Below, in pieces: positions 1 through 10,852 of a stretch of 22,803 nt of DNA (positions are counted from its first letter, which is position 1; each line of letters opens with the position of its first letter). The DNA comes from Strongylocentrotus pallidus. Lineage: Eukaryota; Echinodermata; Echinoidea; Camarodonta; Strongylocentrotidae. The translations under genes were made by a program, and so were the position numbers. The stretch is taken from positions 9,767,794 through 9,790,596 of the forward strand of contig JARBES010000116.1 of assembly GCA_030265145.1 (NCBI GenBank). The letters run 5' to 3'. The notes beneath the pieces are model-generated. The model worked only from the letters and a program-made list of their open reading frames with translations. It was not told where the DNA came from and did no database searches.

Positions 1-113
1 TGTAAATAAATGTAGCTTGTAAAACTTTGGACAAGGAGTTGAAACGTAAACCCTTTTGCTCTGTTCATATAAACTCAGGAATGACTTTAAAAAAGTCTGG
101 TACTTTTGACAAA

Positions 114-129
114 CCCCACCCACCCACCC
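114..129 (-). other. Compact G-quadruplex-capable tract (minus strand)
   Basis: The + strand reads four C-runs separated by single A bases (CCCC-A-CCC-A-CCC-A-CCC). The minus strand therefore carries four G-runs with single-base T loops, the tightest and usually most stable class of parallel quadruplex motif. Confidence 0.7.
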
Positions 130-1431
130 AGCAGTAAACCCTCTCTCCCACCAATTAGAACTGACTTATTTTTGTACTTTTGTTTTTCTGAATAGTACTT
201 CAAAACAAGTTTATTTGCTCTTCTTTTTTAACAATACTTTGTCTTTGGAACGTGAATTAGCTTTTAATTCTTCAATATTTCCAAATTTGCCTCCTGTTAA
301 GAGCTATATGTATACCGGAAATCCGTTAACATCTTTGATTGATGATAAGGGAGAAGATGAACATAGGAATTGCACTGATGTAAAGCTTTTTCTCCTTTGT
401 TATATAGCTCAGGAAATGCTTGGTACTAATTTTCCATCCCACCTCTTTATTTTGAAATCCAGTGTTTAATTTACTTAGTTATATCATGGAAGACAACCAA
501 ATGTTATGTAACGGAAGTTGCTTTTAGAGAAATCAATTGTGCTGTCATTTGAGTGTGAAAGGCAACTAGTAAAGTTTTGCCAAAACGGCTTCTGCAAAAA
601 AAATTCTTTTAAACTAAAATGTTATTCATGTGAAATGGCTTTGCATATTAGATACTCTTTTTAGTAAGTTTCTTGAAGGAAATAATTTAAAATATCTTTT
701 CTTGTTTCTGTTTTTGGGGTCATTTGTGATCCTACAGGAAATAAAAAGTGCCTATTTTCAGCATTATTATTAAGATCTGTTATTTTGTTACAGCTGCCCT
801 GAATATAAAGCTTACCGGTACATAAATATCGTAGATGTTGGAAAAACAAAAGTAGTTGAAATATATTTTTTATTACGATTGTCTTCTCTCAGGATTTATC
901 TAGGCTAAGTGGCCGATATATTTCAACTTCATCTGGGCCTAGAGGGTTCAAAAATACACAATAGAATAAATTTTGTAACATGAAGAGAGAGATATGCCTA
1001 AGATTTTATTAATGAATTTTGAATGAAGATTTTGAACTTTTGAAATGACAAAGGTTTTTTTCCCCATGACCAAGAATATTAAGGTAAGAATTTAATGTTT
1101 ATCACACTAAGTGGAATGCAGTATTGAATTGTGATGTTTAATCACTTGCACCAAATAAATCATATCACAATTGTACACCTTTTTTGTAGAATGCAGCATT
1201 TTAAACCAGAGAAGCAACTAATTCCATAACTAAGTTCGTTTAACCGGTAATCCATTCTTGCACCAATTAACACATTTTTAATTTTTGTGATTGTAGTGGT
1301 TCTAATACATTGTTTGCATATAGAATGACGCCATATAATTAACTAGTTACTAATTACAGAACATGATATCATCATTTATCATCAATAATAATGTGATACA
1401 ATATGATACATGAATTTGAATCATACTGAAT

Positions 1432-1444
1432 CCCCCCCCCCCCC
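1432..1444. repeat. Homopolymer C13
   Basis: Thirteen consecutive C in AT-rich DNA, followed by accacccc. Confidence 0.9.
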
Positions 1445-4400
1445 ACCACCCCAGATTTGGACATAAATATATAAGAGGCATTTTATGCGTACCATATATA
1501 AAATATATTGATGTAGCCTATGCGTCAATCATTTCTATTTCTTGTGTCTATGATACTCTGATACATAATTATTGAAAAATTCTGAAGGAATAGGTATACA
1601 TATTGGATTAAATTCCTAGATATTAGAAGTAATAACGGTAGTTATTTAATTAGATATGCATTAGCTTCTTTAGTCCTTACACACTTCCCTAAGAACCACT
1701 ATAATTTTGTTTGATAAAAATATTATTACTTTTTTATTTCTTCCTCCCCCATAAGAATATTCCATCCACTATTTTATCGGTAGTACTATGATTACAAAAT
1801 GTACATTGATATCAGGATAAGCTATTTGCACAAAATGTAACTTGTAAGAGTCCTTTTATTTGCCAAATTATGCTCTCCAGCAAAAAGTTAGGGAAAATAT
1901 GCTTAAATTAATATTGAATGAATATCAAACGAATATGCGATTATTGATTTTCAGATTTTTGCGGAAGTGATATTACTTCAATGTTAAAGTATAATTCAAT
2001 AAATGGACAAAGTATGAGTGGGGCAAGGGTGTCAATTTTAGAATACTTTGTTGTTTTGATTTTGGCTAATTGATTGTGACTTACTACTGTAGGTCATTTG
2101 GGGGCTTGAAGTCTTGAGAGGGATTGCCCAAGTGGGGTTTGTTTTAATAGAAAAAAAGGATGTAATATTGACTTGTAATTCTGAGGTCATTGGATTAGTC
2201 TGTTTAGTTGTACAGGTTTAGATTTTTTCACTCTCTATTTATGTAAGGAAACATGCCCTTGAATGATAAAATGGGCAATCTTCATCGTAAAGAGGAAATT
2301 CATGTTTAGGCTAGGCATCAGTCCTCGCATTGTGTTTTCGTAAAGGCACTCACAGGAAAGATTACATTAGATTATAATGATTGGGTTCAATTTATCACAG
2401 ATTTGGGTTAGGCTTAAAAGTAGTTGTGCTCATAGGGCAACCATTACTCTATGTCAAACACATTAAAACAAAAAAGATTTTTAGCGAGAAAGAGAAAGAG
2501 TGAGAGATTATGTAACTCTTAATTACATGTATACCTCATCTGTTCATACTAACTTCCATTTTTATGCCTCCGCTTGTAGAGGCGATGATCTTGTGATCTC
2601 ATTTTTCTTTTCTACGTACAAAACTTATAAAAAACATTGTGTGAATGGTGATTGCATGGTATATGGAAACAAGCTAGGCCCTTTCTTACTTTTTTTTCTT
2701 CTTCCATTTTGTTACAAATTTGTGTTCTGATTCTGATGTAGAACAACTATTTGAAAGACGTTCTGGGTTTCCAAAGTTCAGCTTATCTTTAGAGAAAAAG
2801 ACTGCAGCCAGTACAAGTGTCGTGTGAGGCGTTAAAATAATCATGCTTTTTGTTTTGTGTCGTCCGAACTCTTGCTGTGAAGTGTCCATTTTCTTTAAAG
2901 AGAGAAGCATTTTAAATTAGTTATCTATTCTCGAGAAACAAAATAACTGCTTCTTTAGAAAAATAATTAAAAGGAAGCATGACCAAAATTTATTAATTGC
3001 GTGAATGGAAACAATTTTAAAGGCCATTTACTGAAAAAGGCATATGTTAAAGTAAACATTCTACTTCTTAAAAAAGAGGGACTGCTTTTAGAACTTAGCA
3101 TATCTGAAATCGATACCGTCATGTTATCTTTTTTTAAGTACTTACATTTTTATCAGGAATTGATTACATTTCCTCTATAAGAAAGGTATTTGTGAGCAGT
3201 GCATTTTGAAAGATTCTCAATAGAAGATTGTATGAATTAATATTTTTGGTTTTTGAAAATTTGAGATCTTTCAAAGGTTTTATGAGATTTGTATGTGTCT
3301 GAAAATATTCTTGCTCATTTTACACAAAGTCAAGAATTGATTTAAATTTGATTAAAAGAGAAAGAGCAAAAAATCAAATGAAATGAGTTGCCATAAGCAG
3401 TCACAAAAATTAAAGAAATCAAACTTATTTTTTATTAGTGAAAGAGTCTTTCTTGTAGGGAAATGTTTTTCCTCCTCATAGTATTCAAAATATTAGTATA
3501 TCATAAGATTATCTTCCAAAGTATTCAAAATTTAAGTATTCGCCACCAAAAGGTATACAATCAAGTATTATCTTGAAGACTGTTGAAATTTATGTAGAAA
3601 TATGCTATTCAGTGCCAAATCAATAGTGCAATTGCTTTGGAAAATCATACAGATTCCCAAAACTTTTTACAGAAAGCAGATGAAAATATACATGTACATC
3701 AAAAGAATTTTCAAAGTTGATGTCATAGTTAATTTGCTTTTATTAAAAGAGTCGTGGTGTGGGTTTTTTGTCTGAATTTTTTGTTTTTATCCTGAAATTA
3801 ATAATGGCTTTTAGAGAGTTGATTATTTGTTTTTTTAAGTAGAGTGAAATCGTTGCTTTATTTCAGACTAACAAGTCATATTGTACATGAAGCCATAAAT
3901 TACTTTAAAGTTATGCATATCGTTTTATGAATCAGAAACGGCTAAGATTGAATTGGAAGCTAAATTTGATGCTTTTCGAATATATGGACACGTGTTGAGA
4001 TATTGATTTTTAATTTGTAAATATACAATATTCATATTTTGTATAAGTTGTGTTTATTCAGTTGCTATATAACTATGTTCTGTAGCCATTCAATCATTCT
4101 TTTTTCTTCTTTTTAGTTAGCAAGTTTCTTTTTATTATGACGCTAAAGCACGCATAAAGGAGTAAGGACCAAACACGCTGATTGATTTCACATTTTTTTC
4201 TAAATCATGCCATGAATCGTTGGTAATTATAAACATTCTCGCATGCTTCGTTCATTTCTTTCGTTTCTCTTCAAAATTTTCTTTGCTGTGAGTTGTTTCC
4301 ATATCATACCATTCCATCACACTTACGTGTACATCAGCTGAGTAACTTTTTTCCATCTCGCTTGTCACCAAGTGTGATACGACTCTTTCACCATCTTTTT

Positions 4401-4620
4401 GTCTTGTCCATCTCACTGTTTGGTCTTAAAAAAGAATGGCTTGCCTGCACATAAGCCATTGCGTGATGTTTTCAGTTTGCTGTGGTACTACTTAGCTAGT
4501 CACGGTTGTTAGAACACATTTGGAAAAGGCCTGAGTAGTTTGTGAATCTAATTTTCTTTTTTTGTTTGTTATTCAGGGGAGCTTAAATATTTTGGATGAT
4601 ATTTCGTTAGGAAAAGTATT

Positions 4621-4930
4621 GTTTCCCTGAAATTGATTTAAATGTTGTTTCCAAAGGCCCGTTTCCAAAGGCCTGTCTCCATCAGACCGAAGTTGCAAAA
4701 TAACTCAGACTCTGGATATTTTCCCGAAGCTCGAAATTGCGTCTTCACCAGACCAGTACGCTCATCAGAAACTAGATGAAGACAGACACAAATTAACAAA
4801 ATATCGGGCTATTTTGGTATAAGTTAATCAATGCTCAATTAGCAAGTCCCTTAGATATGAAGCCGTAGGCTCCCTATCGGTTTACTTGACGCCCTGTATC
4901 TACTTCCGGGTCATTTGGTTTTTGTTGTTA
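4621..4930. other. G/C-richer island, possible old repeat fragment
   Basis: Composition rises here against its surroundings. A short direct duplication, tttccaaaggcc, occurs near 4651 and 4664, and caccagacc/catcagacc phrases recur nearby. One frame is open from about 4675 to 4778, but it lacks convincing splice sites. It looks more like a decayed repeat than an exon. Confidence 0.35.
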
Positions 4931-5199
4931 TTGTTTTTTTCTAGGGAAATACAAGGCTTGCTTTGTCTTATATAGGTCAAGGAGACCCTGTGTTTATATC
5001 AGTCAACTTTGGTTGATGATTTATTTCATTGTAATTTAATAATGTTACTATCTTTGAAGACAAATTTTGCAATTCTTCGTCTAGCGGTAGGATGGAACTT
5101 ACATTCTAGGCATTTTAAGTATATAGATTATGAAAAGCCAAAATTCCTACCAGCTTGTGATTTCCCTGTAAAGTAAGGGCTGTATTTTTTATTTTTTTT

Positions 5200-5213
5200 G
5201 GGGGGGGGGGGGG
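5200..5213. repeat. Homopolymer G14
   Basis: Fourteen consecutive G directly after a T-run. Confidence 0.9.
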
Positions 5214-7621
5214 TACGGGCACACAAATTTGTGATATATGCACACTTTCTGTGAATTCATAGTTCCTGTTTCTCTATTTCAAAAAATGCTGATGATAACA
5301 TTTTGATATAGTATTGAATCTATCATTTCCAAAGATGTGCTTCCTTAAATTTTATGCCAATAACGATCAGACATTTTCAAAGATATTTTGATAAAAACAA
5401 AATATTTGAGTTTGCTTTGAAACAAATTTTTCTTTAAATACTTTCGTTATTCATAGGTTTGTACAAAAGACCCTTTGTGCTTATGAGACATCTCTGGTTA
5501 ATTCAATTATTTCTCTCATTTTTCCTCACTCCAAGGATAACTTTTAGGTCAGAAGATTCATTTTATACCTAACAGTGAAACCTTAATTTTGATAGTGTAA
5601 AGAAAGGCTCCAAGGAAAAAAAGATAAAAGGCAAACAAAAATTCGGATCAGAAATCATCAACTCTGAAAACTGTAGGAAGATAGTGGTGTAAGATACATG
5701 TATAACTCCTTGTAACCATATACCGGTACATCTGCTTATAGCACAATTTTTTTTGGACAATATTTCAAAAGATATAATTCTTTTCCATTCCCTTCAATTC
5801 ATGGACACTTTCATTGAAAGGGCAACTATAATTTGGACAGAAAATGAAAGTATTATTGTTCGAGATCCATATCATATAGTATAGACTTTGATATATTCAT
5901 CTTAGTATAAGTCTGCCAATATAATGTGCAATTATATTCCTCTTCTTATGTTATTGTTTTAGTGCTTCGCATGCATGGCTTGCCTAATATGATGCCAGTT
6001 TTATGCTTCCGTTTATACAGTATATAATTCATCTCCATGCACTATAGAATTCTGATATCAGCAATTCATTACACTTGTGCCAATTAAAAAAAAACACCAT
6101 GAAAATAGATGCTTGATTCGTGTGCAATTAAAATTCATAAAATTTGCTTTTTCTCCTGAGAAAGTATGATACATAATGGATTGCCAAGAAAATTTGAAGT
6201 ATTAAAAACAATAGTATTCCCTGAATATTAGATTTTCTAAATGGTCAGAAATCTTTTTATTCCAGTTCAACATGGCGATTTACGCGTTCTAGATTAATAT
6301 TTTATTCATCAATCATCATTGTTTTATTGTAAAACAGTAGGCACCTTGCCATTTTAAATCTTTTCATTATAGCAAAAGAAAATTATTAGGAAGTATCAAA
6401 ATGGTATATCTCCTGAAATTTTAAGTTTACTTTGATAATTTTGACAATCCTATGCAATCAAAATGTCCATTCATTTCTTCTTCTTTTTAAATAGTTTACA
6501 ATTTTGATGGACAATTATATCTTATATTGAATTGGCGGATGTTATTCCGCCACAAATGTGATTCTCCCATTTCATAATACCTTACTTAAAGTGATTGACT
6601 ATTCCTTCATTTTAATTGGTGCTTAAAAGAACTATAACCTCTATGCTTTGCAATCATGATTTCAATCTGACTTTTTAAATTTTGAAAGAGTTTACCAACG
6701 AAAAATAATTTGTCTATTTGGTAGCTATTAAAAAATTATGCCTGTTTTTATATTTATAATCTTTTGTTTTAAATGAAATGCTGGGTTTTAGGATGACAAA
6801 ATTAGGAATTAATTCTCTCTCATTCAAATGTTGTAGTTTATTAAGGATGAAATAATCCACTAAAAAGAAGGGAAAACAAATGATAATGCTACTTGATTTA
6901 GTGGACCAAATTTGCTTTTACATCACTGCTTATTGGTTTGTTTTCATATTGCATCAAGATGATTTCAAGATATCAGCTTTTATATCTCCTTTTTTTGTAG
7001 ATTAGAACTATTCTTCTTTTGTTTTCAATTTTATCCCACCTTTAAAGTTCAACTAACTTTTCAGAGACTTTTCAACAATATTTTTTCTGAACAGACAACT
7101 TCTAGCTATATATTCATTCATCTTCCATTTTATGTATTTCATTCAAATCAGCTTCTCAACTTTACTTTTAAAAGATGTTTTTCATATTTTCATCCATTTG
7201 GAAAATATGTTCTGTTGTTACCGTAGTCTAATGTATATATATATTATTCAATAAGTGATGATGTTCATGATGATATACCAAGTGTCTTGTGTTAGTTCGT
7301 TAATTGTGAAACTTTACTTAAATCTAGCCTTATATGTGGATGTCTCTTAATACTTCTTTCAGACGATCTTTCTCCTATTTAGAGAGCAATAATATTTTGT
7401 CACCAGTCTAGCCTATTAATCGTATAGTTTGATTGTTGAAGAATATTGAGAGAAAACAATCGAAAAAATAGTAATGTAACCTAATATTCCAATAATTCTG
7501 TGTCTTTCCTCAAAAACTTGTTGCGATGGCGATTGTAATTGGGCGTTGGCTTTTTTGAAAAGTTTAGAGATTAGTTGCTAATTATAGAGATGATCTAGGG
7601 CAGATCGACTTAGGAGGAAGA

Positions 7622-7634
7622 GGGGGGGGGGGGG
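7622..7634. repeat. Homopolymer G13
   Basis: Thirteen consecutive G after a purine-rich stretch (aggaggaaga). Confidence 0.9.
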
Positions 7635-9181
7635 CATTATTGTGGTGCTCTGATATATATAGTTTGATGGCAATTTCTCCAGGCTTATATCATAAAAGAG
7701 ACTTGTTTAGTGTTAGGGTTGCTATTGGGTTGTTTAGGTTAGGTTTAGGGTTTAAGTCAAGAATTCATTCAATATGTACAATTGTCACCAGAGCAATCAT
7801 CGTGCAACCCAATTTACCACTACTTTATATAGGGAGGGAGGGGGAAAGAGAATCTAGTATGCACTTACCGCTATGTCATTTAGATCACTGTTTGCACTGT
7901 ACACAAGACAGACTACACATTCATAGATCTCGATCTGTCAAAAACTCACAGTGCGTCAAAACAAATTTTATCTATCGATATATTTCAAATTGACACCCAT
8001 GGCACATAATGGACTTATTCTTCAAATCATGGTAATTACCATAAAACTTTCCGCCATTAAGCAACAATAATATTTGCTCTTTCTCTATTTCCTAAATGTT
8101 CTCTATAAATATATATTTGTTTATTCCATAATTGTTGTACAAATTAGCCATTTTTAACAGTAAGGCAGTTAAACGCGTAGATGATGAATGTGAGATTAAT
8201 TTAGTATTCAGCTACTGTTTATTTGTTTCTTGAAGAGAGTTTAACAAAAAATTCTTTTGAAGATTTTTATGATGGCTCTATTGATGTTCATCATGATATT
8301 TTGACAAATATTATTTTCAGAGCTTTTGTAGGATAATTGCAAGTTAACGATGTGCGCATCTTTGAGTTTTAAATGTACATGCGAAAAAATATATTACTGC
8401 TCTGCAAAATGCTGCTATATGCGCATAAATGTACTTATTTGAGCATCATCTTATTCACAAAGAAAGGGCTTACAGGGATTGGTAACTCTCTTTCAAATGG
8501 GTGACTTTTACTATGCTTACATGGATTTGTCACACTTTGCTTTAAAATTCTTTGCAACACACGTTTTGTATTTACTGCGTTTTCTCGTTAATCAAGGAAA
8601 ATATCCTTGCGATTATTTTACTGAAGTTTTTTATCAACAGCGTATATGCTCAGCATTCACATAATCTCCAAGAATATTTTGAAATTTATTCAAAATTTGA
8701 TATTAAATGATTTTTATATTATTATGTATCAAAAACATTTTTTATAAGTATGAGTAAACAAAATACAGAATATTTTCTTTGAGAAACAAATTTTTAATGG
8801 CTGAAAATCAGATAGTTTGATTTGTAAAGATTGTATTTTCTAAGTAGATTTGTGTAATTTTTGTGGTCAGACCATCATTAGTTTCTATTTTTTCCATAAT
8901 AGATTTTGTAATGTCAATCATAAATTGAAATAACCGACTATCAGTCTTTATGTATTTGCTGGATGCAGCAAAACAAAACAAAGTTATATAATAAAATAAA
9001 GTATAATGAGTGTAAATCTATAATTGACTAGAGTATGTTATTTACTCTCTGTTTTACAATGTGTAAGGTACCAGGGGGCGTGAATTCTTGTCATAACATT
9101 GCATTATACATGTACATGCATTTACAAGACCATGCTATCAACCAAGAAACAACATAACACAGGTTACCCGATGTTCGATAA

Positions 9182-9218
9182 CCCTACCCCCCACCCACCC
9201 TTCCCCTTCCCCCACCCA
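9182..9218 (-). other. Long G-quadruplex-capable tract (minus strand)
   Basis: Seven C-runs of 3-6 bases separated by 1-2 bases on the + strand; the minus strand has matching G-runs with very short loops, enough for several overlapping quadruplexes. Confidence 0.7.
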
Positions 9219-9442
9219 TATCTCGTATTCAACATATATACATAACACGTCACAAAGCAAAGTTGCATACTCAGAGCTGGAGAAACATACATACAAACAA
9301 TTGATAAAAACCAATTACAGTCAATACCGGTAATCACAATTCACAAACAATAAAAAAGAAGAGAAAACAAAAAGAATTGTGAAAAGGTTGCTGCTCTCTC
9401 GTGTCTGGAGCCTGTACAGCACAATTTCAGAATTTCGGAGTG

Positions 9443-9497
9443 ATGGAACGGTACATCAGAATCTCCAATCTCTTGCGATATGGTAGTGGGATTTCAG
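9443..9497 (+). CDS. Candidate alternative first coding exon (weak)
   Basis: An ATG at 9443 in good context (purine at -3, G at +4) starts an open 18-codon stretch, MERYIRISNLLRYGSGIS, ending at a strong donor (cag|gtaagg) in phase 1. That phase fits the exon at 10737. The local base composition is richer in G and C than the surrounding intron. If used, the product would lack the FERM half and start just before the DH domain. No promoter element or homology supports it; the phase match alone has a one-in-three chance. Confidence 0.2.
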
Positions 9498-9719
9498 GTA
9501 AGGTGAGGTAAGAATGAGATGCATGATTGTGATGACACGGGGATGAGTGTGTGGGACTGCGTGTGACCGTGGACCAGACTTTGTATGCTGAGAGCCAGAA
9601 GGGTGTTGATGCTTGTTCTTTGATAAAATTGTATTAAGAAAGTGCATCACCTCTCAGATAGAGCAAGGACTACCGATAATTATACAGGACATATATGTAC
9701 AGCACATGGGCTTGTCTCG

Positions 9720-9914
9720 AATCATCGGGTCATCGCGTCTGGTCGGGTGGTCGCGTTACACAACCTTTCGTGAAACGAAACGTAACCTTTCTTAATTTTT
9801 CTGTAGGGCTTTAGCAAAGTGTCTCGTACATTGGACCCCCAACATTTCACGAATTAAGGGACATGTTTTCACAAAAGGTCGGGTAACGCGACCCAACGCA
9901 TTGACCCGATGATT
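9720..9914. mobile_element. Long foldback element (MITE-like), unclassified
   Basis: The left arm starts AATCATCGGGTCA at 9720 and the right arm ends with its exact complement TGACCCGATGATT at 9902-9914. Inside these ends the arms keep pairing imperfectly through GGGTCGCGTTAC/GTAACGCGACCC, an ACCTTT/AAAGGT block, and CTTAATT/AATTAAG, for roughly 85 bp. The arms are rich in CpG compared with the flanks. No coding capacity; no clear target-site duplication. Confidence 0.7.
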
Positions 9915-10736
9915 GGAAGTAAGCCAGCGCATGTAGCTTAATACTAGCTCAAAACTGCCTTGCAATCTTTCATTCTTTGAAATGCATTGGAATGCCTGAC
10001 AGAAAAACCACTGGAGGAAATTCTAGTGGCATATCAAAAATCCCACATTTTTGCTATTAAAGCTGCTTCAATATTGGAATTGCTCTTTCTGAGATGTACT
10101 GAGCTACTCTTGCCCTTCACAAAAGTACAAAATTCCCAAATGAATGAACAGAATATGAGAAGAATGTAAAGTTGGTAGTCATTTGAGACTTGGTGTGTAT
10201 ATTTTTGTCAGTATGAATGGTGGGATGTGTTTGGCTGTCCAAATCTCTGTATTCATGTTATTTGTTAGTGACTTTGAGGTGATTAAGGAGCAGTTTTTGT
10301 TGGTGTTGGTGGTGTTGTTGTTGAGTGAAGATGGTAAGTGAAATATCTTCTTTCATTTTCAAAGTTGCCTCTTAAGTTGTAATACTCTTAAGACGTTCAA
10401 TAATATTGTAAAATTTATGATATTGTATTGGTACTTTAAAATTGTATTTTGGCTCCTTTTGGATCTGCTAAATTACTAAAATTATATTTTCATTCAGAAA
10501 CTTCATTTATATATTATATATATATATATGTTTTTAAATAAAGTTTATGAGAGGCTTTTTCAAGTTCTCCATAGCTAAACAGCTCTTTGTTCTCATATAT
10601 ATATTCTGTTTGCATTTATAAATTGTGGCTTGTAAATACTCATACTTTTAAACAGATATGTGCTTGAAACTATGATTTACCAATTACAAAAATCTTTGTA
10701 TGAAATTCATGATTTTCCTTTCATTTTATTCTGTAG
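9915..10736. other. Intron just upstream of the first firm FARP exon
   Basis: AT-rich, with a (TTG/GTG)n stretch around 10297-10322, a (TA)n run around 10508-10529 and the weak candidate exon at 10269-10333. The frame at 9987-10169 has no recognisable motif. Confidence 0.5.
10269..10333 (+). CDS. Candidate extra FARP linker exon (weak)
   Basis: A 65-nt segment lies between a possible acceptor (tgttatttgttag) and a strong donor (atg|gtaagtg). Read in the phase required by the exon at 10737, it is open: DFEVIKEQF, then a run of Leu/Val encoded by ttg/gtg repeats, then SED. The junction codon with the next exon would be GGT (Gly), giving SED-G-SPSPSPTK. Against it: the Leu/Val run comes from a low-complexity (TTG/GTG)n stretch, the acceptor is mediocre, and I know no homologous sequence. 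Confidence 0.3.
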
Positions 10737-10852
10737 GTTCTCCCTCACCGTCACCCACCAAATCCATACCAAGCTATAACAACGATTCATCAGCAGAAGT
10801 AGTCTCGTCACCAGTCACAAATAATCATGAAGACGAACCAGTCAAGAAAAAG
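10737..10852 (+). CDS. FARP1: FARP visible exon 1: Ser/Pro linker before the DH domain
   Basis: Acceptor ttctgtag and donor gtaaga. The exon opens with 2 nt completing a split codon, so it is internal or follows an unseen exon ending in phase 1. It encodes residues 1-38, starting SPSPSPTKSIPSYNNDSS and ending in the basic EPVKKK. Low complexity and rich in Ser and Pro, it fits the poorly conserved linker that joins the FERM half to the DH domain in this family. Assignment to FARP rests on phase and position rather than similarity. Confidence 0.85.

Larger units (their letters stand above)
1..4620. other. Upstream AT-rich sequence, no exon seen
   Basis: Probably intronic, upstream of the visible FARP exons. 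Strong donor-like sites are few (for example aag|gtaagaat near 1084) and none pairs with an open, acceptor-flanked exon. The frames at 215-469 and 2500-2730 have AT-driven composition and no recognisable motif. Contains the compact C-rich tract at 114-129 and a C13 run at 1432-1444. Confidence 0.6.
4931..9050. other. Long AT-rich stretch, no gene seen
   Basis: No exon, RNA gene or structured transposon recognised. Small features only: a G14 run at 5200-5213, a G13 run at 7622-7634, a short (TA)n near 7234-7244 and a degenerate TTAGGG-like tract at 7712-7753. The frames at 7640-7993 and 8479-8664 have no family resemblance. Confidence 0.6.
9051..9719. other. G/C-richer intronic block
   Basis: Composition and dinucleotide texture differ from the flanks: a C-rich tract at 9182-9218, an A-rich stretch at 9240-9380, then mixed sequence with the candidate first exon at 9443-9497. 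It could be part of an unrecognised mobile element or an alternative promoter area. No terminal repeats were found by eye. Confidence 0.35.

Noticed and set aside
215-469. 84-codon frame near the window start as a FARP upstream exon
   Set aside because: No resemblance to FERM or linker sequence, and no convincing splice sites.
7712-7753. Interstitial telomere repeat
   Set aside because: Only scattered TTAGGG and TTTAGGG words, not a tandem array.
7640-7993. 117-codon frame on the + strand
   Set aside because: No domain, no splice context, composition follows low-complexity DNA.
9456-9650. Minus-strand gene or 3' UTR in the G/C-richer block
   Set aside because: The 64-codon frame has no motif and there is no supporting exon structure.
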